Shown: piece after piece, positions 58,957 to 64,000 of the stretch | Layout of the letters: every line of letters begins with the position of its first letter | Position numbering within the stretch: position 1 is the first letter of the stretch | DNA from: Sambucus nigra | Taxonomy: Eukaryota; Streptophyta; Magnoliopsida; Dipsacales; Adoxaceae | Assembly (NCBI GenBank): GCA_949130495.1 | Contig: OX422213.1 | Span: 537,959,467 to 538,023,466 of the forward strand | Length of the DNA: 64,000 nucleotides | Reading direction: 5' to 3' | Program-made: the position numbers and the translations under genes | Notes under the pieces: model-generated | Databases searched by the model: none | Told to the model about the DNA's origin: nothing | The model's input: the letters and a program-made list of their open reading frames with translations, nothing else

Positions 58957-61661
58957 TGTAGACACCACATTCTAGGACCCCTTAAGTCTCTCCTTATATC
59001 CCTAGCACTTCCCCTTCCACCGCAAATCTAGGTCGCACTCTGAGTACGATCTAGAGGCCATCAGGCGACCCTAGGCCCCATTTGACTCCGGTCAACTCTT
59101 TTGTCAGAGTAAAATCTATTTGAATCTTTGAAGGGATCAAAATACCCTTTCTAATGGTCCATCCTGTGCACGAATAGACATAACAGTTCAGACGAACGAA
59201 CCATTTCACTACAAAAAACTGATTCATAGGCCATTGGGCATTCTCGGGCCCTGAGTTGACCCTAATCAACTCCTCCTTCAGAGTGAAAGCTATTTTAATA
59301 TTTAAATGTCACTGAAACCCCTTTCCAATGGTCCACCTCATGCACGAAATAGCATAACTATTCGAACGAATGATCAGTTTTCCCTTAAAAATTGATTCGA
59401 AGGCCACTAGGCACTCCTGGACTCCGTTTGACCAAAGTAAACTCTTTCGCTTGAATGAGACTGAATGAATCTTTGAAGATCACTAAATACCTTTTCTAAT
59501 GATCCACCATGTGCATGATTCTGACCTACGGTACAGATGAATGATCCGTTTTACTTTGAGAGGTCACCGGGCAATTTCGGGGCCTGGTTGTCCAAGGTTA
59601 ACTTTCTGAACCAAGAGAAACTCTTTAGAATGTCAAAGTACGTATCCTAAACTTTCCAACAATCCATCTCGTGCATGATTCTAACTTACCATGCGAACGA
59701 ATGATCCATTTGTGTCCGACGATCTCCCATTTAAAGGACTGTCGTGCGCTTCCAAACCACATTTGACCCAAATTCAACTTCCGAGTCTGGGAAAGGTCAA
59801 AAGGCCTCTAAAATACCTTTCTAACGGAATACCCCATGAGCTATTTGGATCAATGGTTTGTGTTCCATGATCATTTTTCTAAAAAAGCCCACATGGAACT
59901 GCCAATTGGCAGGTCCTGAACCCTGCCTATCGGCACAGTGTCAAGGGTGACCGATCGATAGGCACCCCCAGGGGTTGGCCGATCAGCACCCCTATTTTCC
60001 CCCAATAAATAAGGGACATAACCTCATTGCCAAAAAAGATATAAAACCCATCATCATCAGTGATCTCAGCTACATTCTATCGAAATCAACGAAGTTCCAT
60101 ATGAGATATTCCATTCAAGCCCAAATACCCATCCTTTTCACACCCAATTTTGCAAATATACTTCTATTATCAACATCCATCAACATTCAAAGGATTTCCT
60201 CCAAGATCCAAGATCAAGCTCCAAGGAAGGTCCAATTCCATCTCCATCTCTTTTAAATCTCTTGTTTTTGCATAAATTACTTTACATTCGTAATCTAGTT
60301 TCATGTTAGTTCACACACGCTAACATCCTACATTTTTATTAGTATATTGAACATACTTTATTTTTCATAAAAAATTTATAAACAAATAAAAGAGGGTTAC
60401 ACCCGTAAATTCCGAATGGAATTATCCACCACACTTTTTTCCAAAACTAAAAATATATTTTCTACACGCACACATTTAATAAAATTCCATTTGAATCTGT
60501 GGGATAAACCCCATCCCTATTCTATATTCAAACTACGTGGACTTTGATGCCTTTATAGGCTACGTAGGCATCTCAGATTAAAACCCGAGACTTGAGTCCA
60601 ACTTTTCAAATTTTTCGATTTCTTTTATTTTCCAAATTTCTCAAAATCCCTCATTATTATCATACATATATATATTATGCTTGTTCGCTTCTCATCCCAT
60701 ATATATTATCATTTCATAATAAAGATCAACATCTCGATTAACGCTCATATTCTATCTATAACATTCATTACTATTTTGAGAATATTCTTATGGATGATGT
60801 CACCCTATCGTTTCCATGGTATGGTTCGAACGATTCCAATCTCCATTATATAAACATATGCACACACTTCACAGGGATAAAGGAAAATATTAACATTTTC
60901 TCATGAAATACTGAAAGGTCAGGATCAAGGTTCTAAAAAATGCGAGGCATGATCGAGGCGTGAAGCCCAAGCCTTAAGCCTTAGAATCCTAGGCGGGCCT
61001 TAGGCGTAAAAAGGCGTGAAAAGGTGTTTAGGCCTCTTTTAATATATTTTAATATTTTTTAACTATGACAAGGCTATTAAAAATATTAAAATTGTACAAA
61101 CCTTAAAAATATGTCTAAATATTTGTAAGTTAAAATACTATATTTTTTAAATACTAAAAAAGACAAAAAAACTCGTGTTTTTTCACGCCTTACTTCTAAA
61201 AAACTCACATTTTTTCACGCCTTCCCCCCCAAAATGCGCGTTTTTTCACGCCTTACCCCAAAAAAGGTTGGCCATCATTGATCATGCCTTAATCCATGCC
61301 TAGGTCCCAAACTTGGCGTATCTAAAAAGCCTCATGCCCTAGGCACGTTTTTTAGAACACGGGTCGGGATGGGTGCCTAACACCTTCCCATTCCGTAACT
61401 TAGTCCCCGGACCTCCGATCTATTTGTTTCGCATGCATTAATTTATCCTTGATTCCGTTCTCTCGAAGTGGCAACATATTCCTTTACATGTTTTGAGCAA
61501 AATAGGCTGGCGACTCTATCTCTTTACATTCACCCCACATGGACGGCGACCGAAGCCCCCTTTTTGAAAAGAAGGGTGCGAGACTGCGACACAGTTCTTC
61601 TTCGAGGGATCCTCCTCCTTTCCCATCCGGAATGAACTCCATGCCGACCAAGATGGCCACA
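58957..61661 (+). repeat. O2 5' LTR
   Basis: TGTAGACACCACATTC to GATGGCCACA, 2,705 bp including a 437-bp MITE. The TGTAGACACC start is typical of Tat-lineage LTRs. It has about 170-bp tandem subrepeats at 59,050-59,860 (landmark TGCACGA/TGCATGA at 59,167, 59,341, 59,513 and 59,674). Confidence 0.8.
60926..61362 (+). mobile_element. hAT-type MITE in the O2 LTR
   Basis: 437 bp bounded by inverted ends CAAGGTTCTAAAAAA and TTTTTTAGAACACGG (11 bp perfect: GTTCTAAAAAA). The flanks GTCAGGAT (60,918-60,925) and GTCGGGAT (61,363-61,370) are an 8-bp target duplication with one mismatch, the hAT hallmark. The O1 LTR lacks it and shows the empty site (GGGCGTGATGGGTGCC on the reverse strand). It is non-coding, with CACGCCTT-type internal repeats. 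Confidence 0.85.
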
Positions 61662-61662
61662 G

Positions 61663-61681
61663 TGGCGACTTCATTGGGGAC
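61663..61681 (+). promoter_or_regulatory. O2 primer-binding site (tRNA-Arg-like)
   Basis: TGGCGACTTCATTGGGGAC lies one base after the LTR. It resembles the tRNA-Arg-type site used by Ogre/Tat elements. Confidence 0.6.
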
Positions 61682-63088
61682 TATTTTTAAGAGGGCTAGA
61701 ATCTATTTACATGGGTGTTTTGTTTTCTTGTATATTCCCCTATTTACATGTTCTCCTTTTATTATTCATATGTATACTACTATTCACACACTTGTAGAAG
61801 ACTCTCCATGTATACTTCATACCACGTTCACCTAGGAACACGTATATCCATATGTTGCACACATCACTTAGAAATCCATTCTTAGATGTAACCAACGAAC
61901 ACCTCCACTTGTATATATCCATGCTCACGTATCACACACTCACTTGTAGATAGTTACAAACCTCTTATCCATGCTTGGTATATCTTTACTATTGGTACTT
62001 GCACTTTGCTCCTTATTTGGCATGATCAATAAAATACTCTCTCCATAAGATACTAATAAGAGAATCATGCATTATTCACACAACATCACCCAAGAGCATT
62101 GTTATTGACCAAATTTTGTCGCGTAACTAGAGAGTCACTTCATGATGGGCGCTGGTCCGGAGGACGCAATTAGCCTAAGAGATATGACTCTCACCTTCCA
62201 TTATCCAAGTAACTTTGACGTATATCGAACGATTCCCTCACATCGTACCGCTTGAACGAAGTCATGATGGGAGGTATATCGCAGGGAACTCATTCACGTA
62301 CGTCGAGTATATCAAATTCTCTCTCACGAGTACCGTCCCCACGAGGTATATAGTGAGGCAATTCACGTACACTCAGGTATATCAAATGGCTTGTCCACAC
62401 GTACCGATTGCCCTCAAAAGCAAGATGTATATCGTGGAAGTTACGCCAAATGGTGGAACCATTTCCTATTCACACTACCAACTGCATACCCGCATATAGG
62501 TTTCAAGCCTAGGACACGTATGTTAGATTGCCGACTTCGACCCAAAACTCTGTCAAAATTCCTAGTCGGCCTGCCGCCCAATTTTTTGCGCAATATTTAA
62601 AACGAGGCCCTGCCCGTGAGCCTGGTTACAAGTCAAAACATAGCTTTACATATGTTAGAAACCCAATTTTTCCAAGCTCGAGTCCCGTTCGACATTTCAT
62701 TTTGCATTTAGGTGAACTTAACATAAGTGAGAACCTAATAAACATAATAATCATCCTGAGACCCATCTCTGGTTTTTCCTCTCTCTTTTTCCCAAAGCGT
62801 TCAAAAAAATATTTCTCCCTCTTTTAGCAAAAATACAAAAAATATTTTTCCTTCAAAACAAAAGAAAAACAAACATCTTCGTCTTCATCTTTTCTAAAAA
62901 AGTCAACAATATTTTCCTCCTTTTCCAAAAATAACAAGTTCCCCTTTTTCTTTTTCCAATTTTTCTCCTTCTCAGGTCGATCACAAACCCTTGGCCTGGC
63001 TCCCTATTGTCTTCAGTCTTCAGTCGAATCGCCCCGAAGTTCGGTTAATCCCATTACTTCCTTCGAGTTCGAGACTCACCCACTTTCC
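61682..63088 (+). other. O2 5' leader
   Basis: Long untranslated leader with no good ORF. A segment at 62,215-62,440 repeats GTATATC-type words every 40-60 bp, and 62,760-62,970 is a pyrimidine-rich stretch of the kind that precedes gag in Ogre-like elements. Confidence 0.5.
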
Positions 63089-64000
63089 ATGGAGAAAGCG
63101 GATCAAGTGCCGAATATAGAGTCGGGTTTTTTGACGATTCTGGCTCAGCGCACTGCCAAAATTAAAAACATTCAGATCGAGGTTCATGAGATGCAAAGAA
63201 ATTGGGTCCCTGTCCCCGAAGATCTTGAGGTTATTTTCCCTTGCGCCATGGGTCCGCCTGAACCTGAGCCTATCTGAGTTCCTGAAGAATACCATCATGA
63301 TCCACGTTATCCTCCTGCTAATGGTTCACCACTAACCCAACATCCTATGCCAAACCTTGCTAAGACTGGGCTAATTTACACGTAACTGTTGATCTTAAAG
63401 AGGAAAAAGTGAACAACATCAAGGAAGACCTCAATATGGTAACTAAGAAATTTGACCAAATTAGAATCTCTAGGAACTACATGGACTACACACACATGTC
63501 TCCGTATCTTAAATCCAGGATACTAGGAAAATTCAAGATGCCCAATATCGAGAAGTTTGGAGGCAGTGGACCCTGGTCGTTCATCTCCCTAGCTATCACC
63601 GAGCCATAACTCTCCTAGGGGCTTTTGAAAAAATAATGGATCAAATGTTTCAGCAAACTTTGAAAGATATCTCCCTCCGTTGGTTCCTATCCCTTATAGA
63701 ATCTAGAATTTGCAGTTGGGAGGGCGTTGCCCATGAGTTCATGTCACAATACAAGTACAACGAGGAGCTAGATGTTAGCCTCCATGACTTAAAGGTAATT
63801 AAATAGAATCCTGGGGAATTAGTCAGCAACTTCATTGCAAGATGGAGAGAAAAAGGATCTACCATGACCAATCGACCTTTCGAAGAAGAACAAGTCAGCA
63901 TTGCGAAGAAGAATTTCCTAACCCATGTCCGAGCAACAATAGGATGACAGTGTTACCTTACTTTTTAGCCCTCCGAGAAGCAAGAGTAGAAATTCAAGAA
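63089..64000 (+). pseudogene. O2 gag, partial
   Basis: ATG 63,089 starts MEKADQVPNIESGFL, then IKNIQIEVHEMQRNW, DLEVIFPCAMGPPEPEP, a TGA at 63,275-63,277 and VPEEY. After frame changes come KKFDQIRISRNYMDYTHMSPY and GKFKMPNIEKFGGSG (63,435-63,570). A further shift is followed by MFQQTLKDISLRWFLSLIES, EFMSQYKYNEELDVSLHDLK, NFIARWREKGSTMTNRP and EEEQVSIAKKNFL, a Tat-type capsid domain. It continues past the window. It matches O1 gag along its length. Confidence 0.75.

Larger units (their letters stand above)
58957..64000 (+). mobile_element. Ogre/Tat-like element O2, 5' part, runs off the right edge
   Basis: 5' LTR, PBS, 1.4-kb leader and gag of the same family as O1, in the opposite orientation. 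ACGGG (58,952-58,956) is the predicted target duplication to look for at the far end. Confidence 0.8.

Overview
This window looks like repeat-dense nuclear DNA from a flowering plant. It is AT-rich and is built almost entirely from LTR retrotransposons of plant lineages: Ty1/copia SIRE-like, Ty3/gypsy Tekay chromovirus and Ty3/gypsy Tat/Ogre-like. A Helitron, a hAT-type MITE, a GC-rich minisatellite and many microsatellites are also present. I found no convincing host gene, rRNA or tRNA. Lineages were assigned by reading motifs by eye; no database search was run.

Layout. Positions 1-351 (minus) hold the end of a Tat-like integrase that runs off the left edge, next to an LTR-like stretch with a TATA box. 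Positions 1,330-3,141 are an 18-bp GC-rich minisatellite with a higher-order period. From about 4.1 to 49.6 kb the order of pieces is best explained by nested insertion. The host is an old minus-strand SIRE-like copia (C): 3' LTR copy 4,087-5,082, 3' interior 5,083-6,082, gag fragment 37,423-37,845, 5' LTR copy 48,309-49,589. Inside C lies a minus-strand Tat/Ogre-like element (O1, 6,083 to about 37,420). Inside O1 lie copia A (plus, 13,044-19,882) and copia B (minus, 23,446-32,244). Copia B itself contains a 6-kb Helitron (25,905-31,953). C was also hit by a Tekay chromovirus (minus, 37,927-48,299). Further right come a decayed gypsy LTR plus gag (50,489-51,867), then a plus-strand Tekay-like 5' half (54,564-58,956). 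That 5' half is cut inside its protease Asp-Thr-Gly triplet by a second Ogre-like copy (O2, 58,957 to beyond 64,000).

Points of interest. O1 carries, antisense to and downstream of pol, an intron-containing plant-mobile-domain (PMD) gene and a second antisense segment resembling the DUF7745 family. It also has a 48-bp tandem array just before its 3' LTR. Copia A has both LTRs, a PBS, a PPT, a target-site duplication and a long gag, but no recognisable pol. The Tekay element keeps one 1,535-codon gag-pol frame with no frameshift, interrupted by five stop codons. The O1 and O2 LTRs serve as empty and filled sites for a 437-bp hAT-like MITE with an 8-bp duplication.

How the genes work together. 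They are retrotransposon genes: gag makes the particle, and protease, reverse transcriptase, RNase H and integrase copy and insert the element. Every copy seen is broken by stops, frameshifts, insertions or lost catalytic residues, so none looks autonomous.
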